Source: Mallotus nudiflorus (lineage: Eukaryota; Streptophyta; Magnoliopsida; Malpighiales; Euphorbiaceae). Taken from it: a stretch of DNA of 64,000 bases. The position numbers were made by a program, and so were the translations under genes. Each line of letters opens with the position of its first letter. Within the stretch, counting starts at the first letter, position 1. Below are positions 46,850 to 58,597 of this stretch, piece by piece. The notes beneath the pieces are model-generated. The model worked only from the letters and a program-made list of their open reading frames with translations. It did no database searches and had not been told where the DNA came from. The stretch spans positions 62,001-126,000 of the forward strand of contig CANTUR010000846.1 in the NCBI GenBank assembly GCA_947683625.1, read 5' to 3'.

Positions 46850-47317
46850 TGATAACTCTGAATTAATATTTTTGCTTATGGAACCTGTATTGACAAGGAG
46901 AACGGGTAAAGAGGCGGGGTTTTCCCCCATAAACACTTCAAATCTTAAGTTGGTAATGGTATGACGAAACATATAATAAAGCAAATAAACATAATATAAT
47001 AGAAAAGAAAGAGTGATTTCTTGGATAATATGATGATGGAGTGATGAAATGATATCTTGGTGATGTTGTATGATGAGAATGGGGAGATGAGAATGAGAAT
47101 GTGAGAATAGAATAAATGAAATGAGATATCATGAGATGTATTTATAAGAAAAAGTATTGCTCAAACCTTTTATAAATATGATTTCTTAGTCTTGTAGAAT
47201 TGTCTTATTTAGGAGAGAAGGAGACTTCATTTGTAAAGTAATCTTCTTATTCAAGTAATCTTCCTTTTTTATAGAAATATAACCCTTATTATAATAAAAT
47301 ACTGATATGAGGTATCA
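46850..47317 (-). repeat. 5' LTR of the non-autonomous element
   Basis: Its + strand ends are TGATAACTCTGAATTA and TGAGGTATCA. It is bordered on the left by the PBS and on the right by ATCAT. Confidence 0.85.
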
Positions 47318-47335
47318 ATCATTTTTTATGCAACA

Positions 47336-47339
<4 letters not shown>

Positions 47340-47399
<60 letters not shown>
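47340..47399. repeat. (TA)30 microsatellite
   Basis: An uninterrupted TA run of about 60 bases. Confidence 0.95.
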
Positions 47400-47402
<3 letters not shown>

Positions 47403-47439
47403 GAAAAAATAATTTTATTTATTATATTGTTAGAAATTA

Positions 47440-48410
47440 TGTAATTGGTGACGAAAAAATAAAATTAAAAAGATATTGTCATTAATTAATTTGTGACAAT
47501 AAATTATATGTCATGAAATAAATATAATGATATTAATTATATTTTAGTGACAATGTTTTTATTGTCACTAGTTAATAAATTTTTTGTCACTAATCAATTT
47601 TTATTCGTTACTTTTTCTTGTCACTGATTATAGTTTTTATGTCAATTTTTTTTGTCACTGATTATATTTCGTGTCATTATTTCTTGTCACTAACTATAAA
47701 ATTTTTGTCATTTCTTTTTGTCACTGAATATAGTTTCTTTCACACTAATTATATTTTTGGTGTCATTTTTATTATCAATAAATATATATTTTCGTATCAC
47801 TTTTTATTGTCATTAATTTAATAGTATGCGTCATTGTCTTATGTCACGAATTAATTTTGTTGTGACATTTTTTTTTGTCATTGATTATAATTTGTTTCAA
47901 TTTTTCATTGTCGCTGATAATTTTTTTGTGTCAATTAATTTATGACAATTTTATTAATGTCACAAACAATAAATTAGTGATAACATAATCTTGTCACTAT
48001 ATTATCTGTAAGTGACAAAAATTATATTAGTGACATAGGGAAATTGTCACTAATATTAAATTGATTAGTTAGTATAATTAATGTGACAATTAATAATGTC
48101 ACTATTTGTACTTTTTGGAACAATAAATTATATTGTCATGAAAAATAGTAATATATTTATGATAATATAATTTTTATGTGACAATTATAATTTTAATTGT
48201 TACAAAATGTTGTCACATTAAATATTTTTTATGACATTCAATTTATTGTCATAAAAAAATATTATTAGCAACAATTTTTTATTAACACATTTTATAATAA
48301 GTAACAGGGTATTACATGATAATTTCGTGACAATTTTAATTGTCACAATTAATATATTATGATAATTTTATAATATATATAATAATTTTAATTATAACAA
48401 ATAATCCATT
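47440..48410. repeat. Tract rich in TTGTCAC / GTGACAA words, half inverted
   Basis: No gene is seen. Forms of TTTTGTCACTAATTATA recur about every 30-45 bases up to roughly 47960. From there to 48400 the opposite sense (GTGACAATT, AGTGACAAAA) prevails, making a loose large inverted structure. Clusters of short words of this kind resemble the subterminal repeats of CACTA transposons, but I find no CACTACAA terminus. Its identity is therefore open. Confidence 0.5.
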
Positions 48411-48422
48411 TTGTTACATTTT

Positions 48423-48571
48423 GCAGCATGATACTTACAGAAATTCTCTCCATCAATGGTTGAGCTAAAAATTGATCCACCAGGACAACCACCAATAAAT
48501 GCTTCTGGAAACAAAACCAACTGGGATCCACTTCCAGCTGCTTCTGCCAGTTATTTCTCAGCCTTTTCTGC
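48423..48571 (-). pseudogene. Plant nitrilase (NIT4-like) N-terminal fragment
   Basis: The minus strand reads AEKAEK, a stop, LAEAAGSGSQLVLFPEAFIG, GCPGGSIFSSTIDGENFC and KYHAAK. This matches the DKAE.L..EAA..GSQLV.FPEAFIGGYPRG stretch of plant nitrilases. The Glu in FPEAF is the first residue of the Glu-Lys-Cys catalytic triad. Here Tyr-Pro-Arg is changed to Cys-Pro-Gly and one stop is present. Only about 50 codons remain, with no later exons and no catalytic Cys. The fragment sits between the GTCAC tract and an inverted-repeat arm, so it may have been carried there by a transposon. Confidence 0.75.
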
Positions 48572-48599
48572 ATGAACGTGAACAAACATGGAATCCGTT

Positions 48600-48935
48600 T
48601 TTTTTTTGTTATCCCCAACTCACCCTTTTAGCAACAAGCTCAGCTTCAAAACAACTACGTGTGGTAGTTGGTGGCACTGCAAATAATTCTATATATTGCC
48701 CAATTTTTTATATTTGAAATTGACAATTTTTTCTTTACATTTATAGTTATAAATTCCAATGAAATTATTTTTTTAAAATTATAATAAAAAATTTCTGTAT
48801 TTAAATTACAATTATAAATACATATTATTTTAAAATTTTATAACAAATTTATTTTAGTGGATTTTTATTCATATGAAATTTTTGACAAAAATATAATTAA
48901 CAGATAACTTTTGAATAATTTTTTAATTTTCAATC
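48600..48935 (+). repeat. Left arm of a 330-bp inverted repeat
   Basis: It begins TTTTTTTGTTATCCCCAACT. The reverse complement of 50072-50398 matches it nearly throughout (AGCAACAAG, CTTCAAAACAACT, TATATTGCCCAATTTTT, AATTCCAATGAAATTATTTT, AAATTTTTGACAAAAATATA). I judge about 85-90% identity by eye with a few indels. Confidence 0.8.
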
Positions 48936-50071
48936 ATTTAAAAAAAAAGTGTTAAGTAAGATTTATTTTGGTCCATATAAAGATTTCAACCACTCATGCA
49001 GTGGTGGTGTAATGAATGATTTGGATCTTATTTGTTAAAGTAAAGGTAGTCAAATTTTAAAAATATTTTAATAAATAATTAGAGTTTAAACTTTCTAAAG
49101 TTCCGTAAATTCATACAAAATTTTATGTAAATATAATTTAAATCAAAAAAATCATTCGCATTTCACTACGAGATACATATAAAATTAAATTTTAGAAATT
49201 TTTTTTTATAATTTACCTATCAATTATTATATTTACATTTTTTTTCAAAATAAAGATTATAAAAATAAAACAAAAAACAAAAAAAATTATCCACACAACT
49301 CCTAGTAAATATAATCTAACATAACACAAAATGAAATTATATATTTTAATCTTTAAAACAATTAATAATAATTTATTTGTAAATTCATTTATTGACCAAT
49401 ATAAACATATTTAAATTCTAAAATATATTTTAAATAAATTATAAAACTTTTTCATCAAGTAATTTTTTAATTTTTTTCTCTATCTCTCTTTTTTTATTCA
49501 TGTAAATTTTTACCCAGACTCTTGACATGAATGGTGAGGCAGTCACCTTAGACTGTCACTCCCTAGGGTTCAAACCCCACGGACTTCCCACCCCACCACT
49601 AAAAAAAAGAAGTTATATAAATTTTTAGTCTTTTAAATTTTAAAAGAAATATTTGCATCATTTCATTTAAAAATTATTTTATACTTTAAAAATCTGATTA
49701 AAATATAACTCATGCCCAGTAGTTAAAATTTTACACAGAAATTATTAAATTTTAAATTAAATTTCTCGTTTTTCACTTTTAAATATAATTAAAAATATAT
49801 TGATTTATGGACTAAAATTTAACTATTTTAATATATACATTTGAGGAATAAATTTTATTGAAAATAAATTTATATTATTTAACTTTCATAAATATAAGGA
49901 CTCAAAGGACATAGCAAAGTAATTATGTAAATATTTTTTATCTAGATTTTTTTAAAATTAAAAAATAAAAAATTATAAGTGATATTACTTTACACTTATA
50001 TCATAATATTTATAATTTTCAAAATTTTTCATAATTATCATCATACAATAAATATATAAATATTACAAATT
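48936..50071. other. AT-rich spacer of the inverted repeat
   Basis: No gene is seen. About 80% of bases are A or T. It holds the tRNA-like SINE candidate at 49527-49608. Confidence 0.5.
49527..49608 (+). repeat. tRNA-like SINE candidate
   Basis: GGGTTCAAACCCC (49566-49578) fits the Pol III B box GGTTCRANNCC. An A-box-like TGGTGAGGCAG lies about 33 bases upstream, and a short A run follows at 49601-49608. It does not fold as a full tRNA by eye. The identity as a SINE head is a guess from the box pair and the A-rich end. Confidence 0.35.
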
Positions 50072-50398
50072 ATAATTAAAAATTAAAAAAATTATTTAAA
50101 AGTTATCTGTTAATTATATTTTTGTCAAAAATTTCGTATGAATAAATAGAAAATTTTAAAATAATATGTATTTATAATTGTAATTTAAATACAGAAATTT
50201 TTTTATTACTATTTAAAAAAATAATTTCATTGGAATTTGGAACTATAAATGTAAAGCACAAATTGTCACTTTCAAATTTCAAATATAAAAATTGGGCAAT
50301 ATATAGAAATATTTGCATTGACACCAGCTACCACATGCAGTTGTTTTGAAGCTGGGCTTGTTGCTAAAAGGGTGAGTTGGGGATAACAAAAAAAAACT
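50072..50398 (-). repeat. Right arm of the 330-bp inverted repeat
   Basis: It ends GGGGATAACAAAAAAAAAC, the inverted counterpart of the left arm start. If the 48600-50398 block is a terminal-inverted-repeat element, no 9-bp target duplication is evident at its edges. Confidence 0.8.
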
Positions 50399-50854
50399 GA
50401 TTTTACATATTTGTCCAAAATGAAACAAACGGCAACCCAAATGCACCAAGGAGAAAGATGGAATAGCACTATTTAAAGAACAGATGCGAAGGGGCTGTAG
50501 GAACAAAGCGACGTCGTTTTCTTTTAAAGCTAAGGGCATGCAGAAGGGTGAAAATATAATTATTGCTTACATTATTCACTGGTGCCAAATTAAAAATATT
50601 GATGAAATTGGAGGGAAGGGAAAACAGTGCAATTTATGTTCCAGCTTTATATATATATAAATAGATAGATTATTAAGTGTAATAAAAAAATTAAATCATT
50701 ACACCGTAAAATTATATAGTTATGAATTTTTTGATGTTAGATTAATACTAGTATTAAGTAAATAAACTGTATAACACTAATTCAACATTAAGTAAATATT
50801 ATTTAAATTATTAAATGTAATAAAAATTACATATCATAAACATAGTATTGGAGA
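50399..50854. other. Host-like non-coding sequence
   Basis: This stretch is free of recognisable TE motifs. It contains GCGACGTCGTTTT at about 50508-50520, a word common in plant intergenic and promoter DNA. No gene is seen. Confidence 0.3.
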
Positions 50855-52866
50855 CATTCGGTTTGATCGCCCTGTAATAGGGGGTGAATTGTGGATACTC
50901 AATTTGGTCGGCGAGTCATAGAGCTGGATGACGAGAAATGTAAAACTTAAATACAGGAAAGAAACTCAAAATTTTTTCGAAAATGAACCCAAGGAATGGA
51001 AACCCACAAATCTGAGCCCAAAAACCCTTACAAAATAAGCCCAAGCCGCCCCGGCCCACTAGCCTAAGGCAAGGCAAGCTAGAGAGGTGACACCTTTGTG
51101 AAGAGGCAATTATTTATACAGCAATAGCTGAAGAGGTGATTGCCTCTACAGTATCATCTGAAGAGGTGAATGCCTCATCGTAGAGGCACCGCTTCTATAG
51201 CAGCCACTTACCTTTGTATTAAATGCAGAGGTGATCATGACAGTCAATTTAGTGGGCCCATCTTATTTGCAACTCAACCTTTAGGATGAAAAAAAAAACG
51301 AAAATTTTGAGAAAGGGAAAAGGCTAAGAAAGACAATGATGAAAGAGAGTAGTAGGAGTATGGGCTAGGGAGGGAATAAAAAGGATAGAAAGAAGGGGGG
51401 GGGGGGGTTTAGCCATTAGCAAAAAAAGAAGAGAGCTTTAAAAAAAACATCTTTTAGAGAGAAGGGAGGGGAGTGAGGTTTAAAGGAGGGATTTTCTTCA
51501 AGAAAGAGAGTAAAAAGTTTGCATTTAAGGGAAGATTAACATCCCTATTCATTTCTGGGGGCTAACCATATTTGGAAAGCTCATTCTTCAGTAATTTTCT
51601 TGATCCTTCTTAATCTTAATTCATAGATTTGCATGATCCTTTTTTACTTGCTTATATAATCTCTAGTTTGTTTGTTTACTAGTTTGTGTATTTATTCTTT
51701 TGTGTTTATCATTTGCAATATGCATTACCTTCAACATGATTAACTGAGTTTTAGGTGTAGTTGTGCATCTAGCTTATGTGCAATTGTAGATTCTTGCTTG
51801 AAGTGGAAGTTTGCCAGTTTAAGAGTCGCCTAAGCCTGTTGGTCAGGCGATTGCCTCTCCAAGAGGCGACCGTCTCACAAAGGCGACCACTACTTTGACA
51901 AGTCTTCATGTGTTTACTATTTAGCATAGCCTCTACAAACCATGTCACCTCATTATCATGAGGTGATCTCCTTTTCACAATAGCGATTGCCACTCTGACA
52001 GGGTTTTGCATGACCTTGTCTTGTTTTTTGTAAATTGTGTAGGGCTTTTGTGCATGTATAGGTCTTTAGCATACTCAAGTTTATTTTGTATGATCATCCC
52101 ACTATGTTGTTCAATTAAAGTTTACTACTTACCATTTTATGGTTTCGTTTCTCTTATTTTCCTAAATTGATTCATGAGATAATCTTGTGGGTTTTTATGT
52201 AAAATCTTTATGAGTCTTTGTGGGCTAACATTTTTCTATTGTAGGGGTTTTATCGGTGATTTCTAATCATTAAGTATTTATCCAATTAATTAGTTCTTGA
52301 GAGGTTTTATTCATTTCAAGTAGTTTACTTTCAATTTATTATTGGTTTATTTTTCGTTTATTATACTATCATCTGAGTAAAGATTTGTAATCCATAATCT
52401 CTTTCCCTATTTAATTTGAATGTATGGTTGTAAATTATTATTATTTGCTTTATTCATAGTGGATATTGAAACCAAATACATAAAAGAAATTAATGTGCAA
52501 ACTTGGATCTAACTATAAAATGCGATAATTGTTCGAAGGAAATTGTAATTTGCATGGTAATAGAGAAATAATTAAATAATTAAAGGTAATAAAACACAAA
52601 ACACAAACGAAGGCTAACTACAAGGTTGGGTGGGCATTCTAAAAAACTATATCTAGTTTTCGAACCCGATCTCTGATGACGGCTTCTAGGAACCTCCGTG
52701 GGATCCAATTGTTGCATAGTGTGTCCCGAATTTTATTCGAGTAGCTTCATGACTCCATTTTCGAGTAGGCTTTATGACCTATTTTGTATTTTCTAGTGGG
52801 CCTCAAGCCCACACAGTATTGTGGTCACCAAATACTTAGGCATGCACTAAACCCTATTGCCTAAAG
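50855..52866 (+). mobile_element. Ogre-like Tat 5' LTR
   Basis: This is assigned from the PBS that follows at 52867 and the gag downstream. It contains many GAGGCGA/GAGGTGA words (51085-51250, 51820-51990) and a run of 13 G (51395-51407). The left end is uncertain (about 50850-50875), and no partner LTR lies in the window. Confidence 0.5.
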
Positions 52867-52884
52867 TGGCGACTCCACTAGGGA
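52867..52884 (+). other. Ogre-type primer-binding site
   Basis: TGGCGACTCCACTAGGGA is, from memory, the usual Ogre-group PBS (arginine-tRNA type). It is the cleanest PBS of this class here. Confidence 0.65.
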
Positions 52885-54000
52885 TAAAGAAATTGATTCC
52901 AGTGTTTTGTGTTTTATCATTTTGAATTATTTTCTTATTTCTTTTGCATCTTTTGCATTCACTACACTTTTTCACACAATGAGCACTCGATCCCTAAATA
53001 ACCTAACCATAATCGGTATGTTGCTAACTATGTTTCACTCAAACCTGGTGGTGGAATATTTGATTATTATCACTAACGACACATACTTATCCACATCTTA
53101 TGGATCCTTAAGTGGGGAGACATATATGGAAGTATATCATTGTGGGAGTTGAAGCTTATTACCCAATGATATACTAACCTAGAAATTTTCTTTAGGAATT
53201 CTCCCAAACGCATGTGTTTTATACTCTTTAATGGATTCTTAAAATAAAACTCAAGCCCACTATAAATGGACCGTGTCAAGATGGACCTTCTAATGTTAAA
53301 TTTTAGCCCATTTTAAATGGATGTTGCTATAAATGGGCCTCTCATGCCTATTATAGCCCATTGATATAGGCTTTGACAATATAAGGCCTTAATGCCATCT
53401 ATGACCTGTTAAGGATGAACTTTGGTTTTATTCAAAGAATCCATTACTTATTTGCTCCATTTTGAGAGTTATCTTATATACGTCGATTTTGTTATCCTCT
53501 GCTAATAATTAAAACCTAGATAAAAAATCCTAGGACAAGGAACTCGCCATTGAATAGGTGTGCGGGAGAAATAAGGGTGGAGGTTATCATTTTTTAAGCT
53601 TTTTATTTTACCTCTGTGTTATATATATTAAGTAAGTTTGTTTATTTTCTTGCTTTCCTAAAATAATGAACAAACTTGCATATCATGCATAATTCTAATA
53701 TGTGGTCTTACAATAATATAGATCCTTTGAGCTCATCCAGGTGGGTCTGATCTAGTTTAAGGCACCTAGTCATAAATTTAGAAATGAGAATGGTAAGTAG
53801 CTTCGATTCTAAGGTTTTTAAAGCACAGTTGAAAGGGGAAATATTCACTAAAACCTGATCTATAATGAAACAGATGATGGAGAAATAACTAAGATAATTA
53901 GAGAAAATTAGCTGGCATAGCCAAACAATCCAATTGATCTTGATAATGAAATCTTGATGAAAGAAAGGGAAGGGGACGATGTGATAGTCTTAGTTGATCC
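52885..54000 (+). other. Ogre-like leader and gag start region
   Basis: A short frame begins MSTRSLNNLTIIGMLLTMFH at 52979 and ends at 53150. The rest shows no clear domain. Forms of GGGCCT and TATAAATGGACC recur at 53255-53395. Confidence 0.4.
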
Positions 54001-55080
54001 ACCAAACTAAAGGAATGTGAGCCAAGTTAAGAATGTGGAACAGTCTAAGTGGGCCAAGAATATAACTAACGCCATGATTTAAATGCATATAATGATGAAG
54101 GAGAAGGGCATAGATGCTCCACTAGATTATTCTAATTTGAATCTAGATAAGGAGGATGATCCGTTACCTTGGAAATTCAAATTCCTTAACATGAAAAAGT
54201 ATTTTGGAATTGAGGACCCTTACTTACATCTAAAGCAACATGTGACTTACATGAAAGCCACTGAATTGACTAAAGCTCAAGTAGTTAAACAATTCCCTAA
54301 ATCATTAGAGGGTGGACCAATTCGTTGGTACTATACTTTAGAACCACATGTCAAGTTCAATTAGAAACAACTGTGTGTTGCATTTGTGAAGTAGTATGGT
54401 CTCAATGTTCACTTAGAGGTATCTTTGAGGGATTTTCAGAATGCCAAGTAAAGGTTTAACAAGTCTTTTACTGATTATCTGACTCGTTGGAGAGGAAAGC
54501 TATCTCAAATGAAATATAGGCTTACCAAGTCAGACTAACTGATGCTGGCAATAAAAGGGTGTGTTTCGACACTGTCTAAGAAACTGAGGAATTTAGGAAT
54601 CCAAAAATTTGAAGAGTTATACAAATTTAGGGTTTAGAAGGAGTCAAATTTAACTCAGGGAAAAATATTCTTTAAAGGAAGATTTGGGGGCAAAGATGGG
54701 GTCGGCTCGAGCAATAATGTATAGATCAATACCATAAGGCAACCAAGCAACAGTTTGGAGATTAATGCCATTCGACAACCCTGAAGATTCTCTAATTTAG
54801 GGCGGCCTCTATCCAAAGTCTCTAGAAGTTAATCAAGAAAAACGTATTACGACCCTTACCTTCACATCAACCTTTGCCCGGTGCCAACCCAAAACATTGG
54901 GCATGACATTGATAGTTGTGCCTGATTGGGACATGACATGCAAGACTTAATTGATACAGGTAAACTCACTAACCCTGAGGTAAGAAATTCAAACACCTAA
55001 AATAACCTCTACCCAATTACTGAAATGTACCACCATCTAACCCACCAATTTTAATGATTAACACTTGTCTAACAGAAAAG
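54001..55080 (+). pseudogene. Ogre/Tat-like gag
   Basis: The open frame 54083-54364 has FKFLNMKKYFGIEDPYLHLK, VTYMKATELTKAQVVKQFPK and SLEGGPIRWYYTLEPH, the Tat capsid pattern. Further pieces across stops are FNKSFTDYLTRWRGKLSQM, LRNLGIQKFEELYKFRV and MQDLIDTGKLTNPE at about 54940-54980, the last typical of the post-nucleocapsid spacer in Ogre-like elements. Confidence 0.8.
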
Positions 55081-55686
55081 AAAGTCTTAAACTCTTTTGT
55101 TGATATCACCTTTAACCATCTAAAGCTTGAACTTAAACCAAAAGACCCAAACTAAAATAAATAATTTGTAGAGCTTACTGTGCATGTATTAGATATTTGA
55201 AGCTTTAATGATGAAGATGAAGGGCAAATTAATTTATGGGATGATAAGGAAAATAGGTTAGACCAGTATGTGAAAAAGGTCTAAGAGAAAAGACAAGAAG
55301 TTAAGACTACTGAGCTTGAATTGGAAAAGATAGAAAAGATAAGAAAAAGGAAGGAAATGATGAAAGATCAGGGAACCATCACTAGTGTTTAAGAGTTACT
55401 AATACATTCCAGGGACCATCGGGAAGCACTAGTTATGGCTTCAGACCAAAAAAAGATCTCCATAAGTTGTACTCCTAAGCAAATGGTTAATTGATTAACA
55501 GAAACCTCCCAAGGCACCATCATATTTTCTGATAACGATTTACCCTTGGAAGGGAGGGATCATCATAAAGCCCTTTTCATTAAGGCTAAAGTAAATGGAA
55601 AGATGACATGCTGTGTTATGGTAGATAATGGTTCTACCATTAATGTGTGTATATTGAAGATTCTATCAAAGTTAGGGTTGACTATG
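55081..55686 (+). pseudogene. Ogre/Tat-like protease, cut by an LTR insertion
   Basis: Around 55500-55685 the frame gives IIFSDNDLPLEGRDHHKALF, AKVNGKMTCCVMVDNGSTIN and VCILKILSKLGLTM. VDNGS is the active-site form of this clade, with the catalytic Asp kept. Coding stops exactly where the 3-kb LTR begins at 55687. A charged Lys/Glu-rich spacer precedes it. Confidence 0.75.
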
Positions 55687-56153
55687 TGTAATATCCTGAG
55701 ATTTTAAATAATTTTAAACTGCATCGAGATATGCAGTGTTAATAATTTTGATAAATATATTTGATTATTTAATTAGTTTGTTATTTATTAAAGTTATTTT
55801 TAATTATTTTAGATTTCTTACGTAAAATTTTCCTGAGAATTTTATTTTTGGAAAAATTAAATCCTAAATAAATAATTATTAATTATGTTAGTTGGTTTTA
55901 TGCATTTGCATGAGTCCATGCATGATTTTAATTATCGTATTAAAATATATACATATACATGCATGTAGATATACATATTTAATAATTAGGGTTTATTTTA
56001 ATTAAGTATATATTATACATTTTTATTAAATTAATATGTATTATATATATATATATATAGGTATATGTATATGAATATTGGTTAGATATTTTAACATGTG
56101 GTGTAGATTATTTTGAATATAATAGTAATATGTTATAATATTTAAAGTTAAAG

Positions 56154-56196
<43 letters not shown>

Positions 56197-58597
56197 AAAA
56201 AATAAAGTTTATCAAATTTACAATCACTGCCACTCATCCTCTCCCTCACAACCTGACGCCCCACCACCATTCCCACCATTTTCAAGCTCAACCCTCATCG
56301 TCGGTGTGCCGTCCAGACGTCCACCACCCTCCCAAGCTTCCTCCGCCGCCTTCTTCCTCCATTTCTGGCGAGTTTTGGCCGATTTTCTTCTAAGAAACCG
56401 AAACTCAAGCCAACGCCGATCAAGCCTTTTCCGGCCACCATCTTGAACACCATCGGTCTCTATCTTCTCCTTAAGCTCCGGTGAGTTCATTTCCAAGCTT
56501 ATTTTCGTGTGATTTGGTCTAGATTTTTCATGGTTCTCAATTTTCATTTTTGGCCTTTATGAGTTCTTCATTTTTTTAAACTTTGATTCTAATGATTCAA
56601 GATTAGTTCCTTCACAAAGATTGATCCTAGTAGCTCAATCTACATCCTGTAATTTTTGTGGAATTTTTGGGAATTATTTTGATTTTTGTGAATTTTTTAT
56701 TATTTTATTAATATTTTCTAATTTTCGTAAATTAATTAAATAAATTATGAAATTTTGATTTATGGTGTTTATAGGTGTTAAAATGAATTTTAGAAATTTA
56801 TTTGTAATTTTTTTGATTTTCTTATAATTATTATGAATTTATTTAGTTTAGGTGATTTTTAGACAACTAGGTTAATTAAGTATTTTGTTAAAATTAATTG
56901 GTTAATTGAGTATAATTATTGATTTTATTGAATTATATGTTGAGAAATTAATTTTTTAGTAATTATATTATTTTTAGTGAATTTTTGTATAATTATAGTG
57001 AATTATGTGAAATTATATATAAGTAGGGGTATTTTGATAATTTGGCAATAAATTGGTTAAAAATTAAATTAAATTGATTTTAATAGCTATTTGAGGTATA
57101 AAAATGATTTTTAAAAATTATTTAGTATTTTTAACTAATTAAAACTATTTTTTTGAAAATTATTTTCAAATTATATATAACATACTATTTTTATAAATAA
57201 ATGAGTTTTTATTGATTTTTAATGTGTTTTAGGGCTAAGTTATGTAATTTAGAATTATAAAATGAATTTCGGTTAATATTTGTGAATTTATTGAGAATTA
57301 TGGATTTTTAATAATATTTTATTAAAATTAGGGTTTTATTGTAATTATCGGTAAAATAATTATTTTTAGTGTTTTAAATATCTAATTTGCTATATTTTGA
57401 TTTATAAAGGGTATTTTCGGTATTATTGGATTTTTATGTGTTCTGTGTATATCTTGAAAATTGTGAACCTCGGTTGATGGAATTGTAGTTGGGAGTTCAA
57501 CCGAGGGGTTGTGTGGCTGTGTATTCTCAAAGTGTGTTTTCTTGCAGGACCGACTCTACTTTATGAGTAGAGAGATGTCCGTTTTACAGGGGAGGTTCTA
57601 TTGAATTTTTGGTAGAATTCTCATAAAACGTGACATCCGGTTGAATCCCTATTCCTATTTTGTATCCAGTGTTTCAGATCGAGTCTTTAGAATTTTATTA
57701 GATTTATTCTGATTTGTGCTGTTGTTTGTTTGTTTTGTTGTGCCGAGACCGAGGCCTAGTGGACCAGGCCCGTTAGATCCGTCTCATGGAGCGCATAACT
57801 GTGAGTTATTATTTTATATATACGTGTTTTAGGATGCATATTTTAGAAATGCATGTTTAAATTTTATGAAATATGCATAAATGGTTTAATAATTGCTTAG
57901 GTATATTTTAGTATATTTTTGGTATATTTTAAATTAAATGCATGTATTATTCTTGATTTATACCTAAAATGTTTTTAAGTATATATAAGGTTTATTTTTG
58001 GTTTATTTATTAATTGAATTGAATTTGTTTAATATATACATACTCAAAATATACTTGGTTTATTTTTATTATATTTCTAGTATATATATGGTTTATATTG
58101 CTATTTAAATTAATGTCATGCATCATTTATTTTATGAATGTATGTTTTATATATAAATGAAGGATATCAATAGAACGTGCTACCTAGTGGGCAACACTAT
58201 GACCGAGTACGTACCGGTATGACGATAGAATTTAGGTTAAATTACTAACCTATTGTGGATATTGATTGGATTGATTGAATTGATGTGAGATGTGATTATA
58301 GAGTGTGATTGCTGGAGCTCGGTTGACCAAGTGTCTCGGGGCCAATCACACTGACAGTCAAATTGCTGGAGCTGGGTTAACTTAGTGTCTTGGGGCCAGT
58401 CTACTGTCCAAATGGAACAAGTGAACTTATTTGGAATAAGTGAGCCTATATGACTAGAGTGTTGTCTAACACTATTTGAGGTTGCGATCATTTAGGGTTC
58501 TATTTGATCCTTCATAAACGGATATTATTTTCAGTATTTATATAAAATGATTTTATTACATCTGTGTGTATTTGCCTGTACATATATTTATTATAGA
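55687..58597 (+). mobile_element. Second copy of the 3-kb gypsy LTR, 3'-truncated
   Basis: It starts TGTAATATCCTGAG inside the Ogre-like protease. It aligns with 40975-43500 up to TTTATTATA at about 58597, where copia integrase codons begin. The last 0.5 kb expected from the solo copy is missing. A GC-rich pyrimidine stretch (56225-56480) probably belongs to the transcribed R/U5 leader; the antisense frame across it is not a gene. A (TA)n run is at 56155-56194. Confidence 0.8.

Larger units (their letters stand above)
45044..47317 (-). mobile_element. Complete 2.3-kb non-autonomous LTR element
   Basis: Two LTRs (45044-45490, 447 bp; 46850-47317, 468 bp) in the same orientation flank 1359 bp. 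The flanking bases are ATAAT (45039-45043) and ATCAT (47318-47322), a duplication with one mismatch. The PBS TGGCACCGTCTATGGGAA is at 46830-46847 and the purine tract AGGGGGGACTC at 45492-45502 (minus). No gag or pol domain is present. A 55-codon frame beginning at the PBS side (NRTHDHMVKSHVTSTTQIM) is unrecognised. The LTR and PBS resemble T2, so it may have used a T2-like partner for its enzymes. Confidence 0.85.

Noticed and set aside
47618..47821. 67-codon frame in the GTCAC tract
   Set aside because: It is generated by the repeated word TTTTTGTCACTAAT; no start context or homology.
49540..49600. Functional tRNA gene
   Set aside because: B box only; the acceptor and anticodon stems do not pair, so at most a tRNA-derived SINE head.
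56224..56547. 107-codon antisense frame rich in Arg, Lys and Gly
   Set aside because: It lies across the GC-rich pyrimidine leader of the second 3-kb LTR, and the corresponding segment of the solo LTR does not keep the frame.
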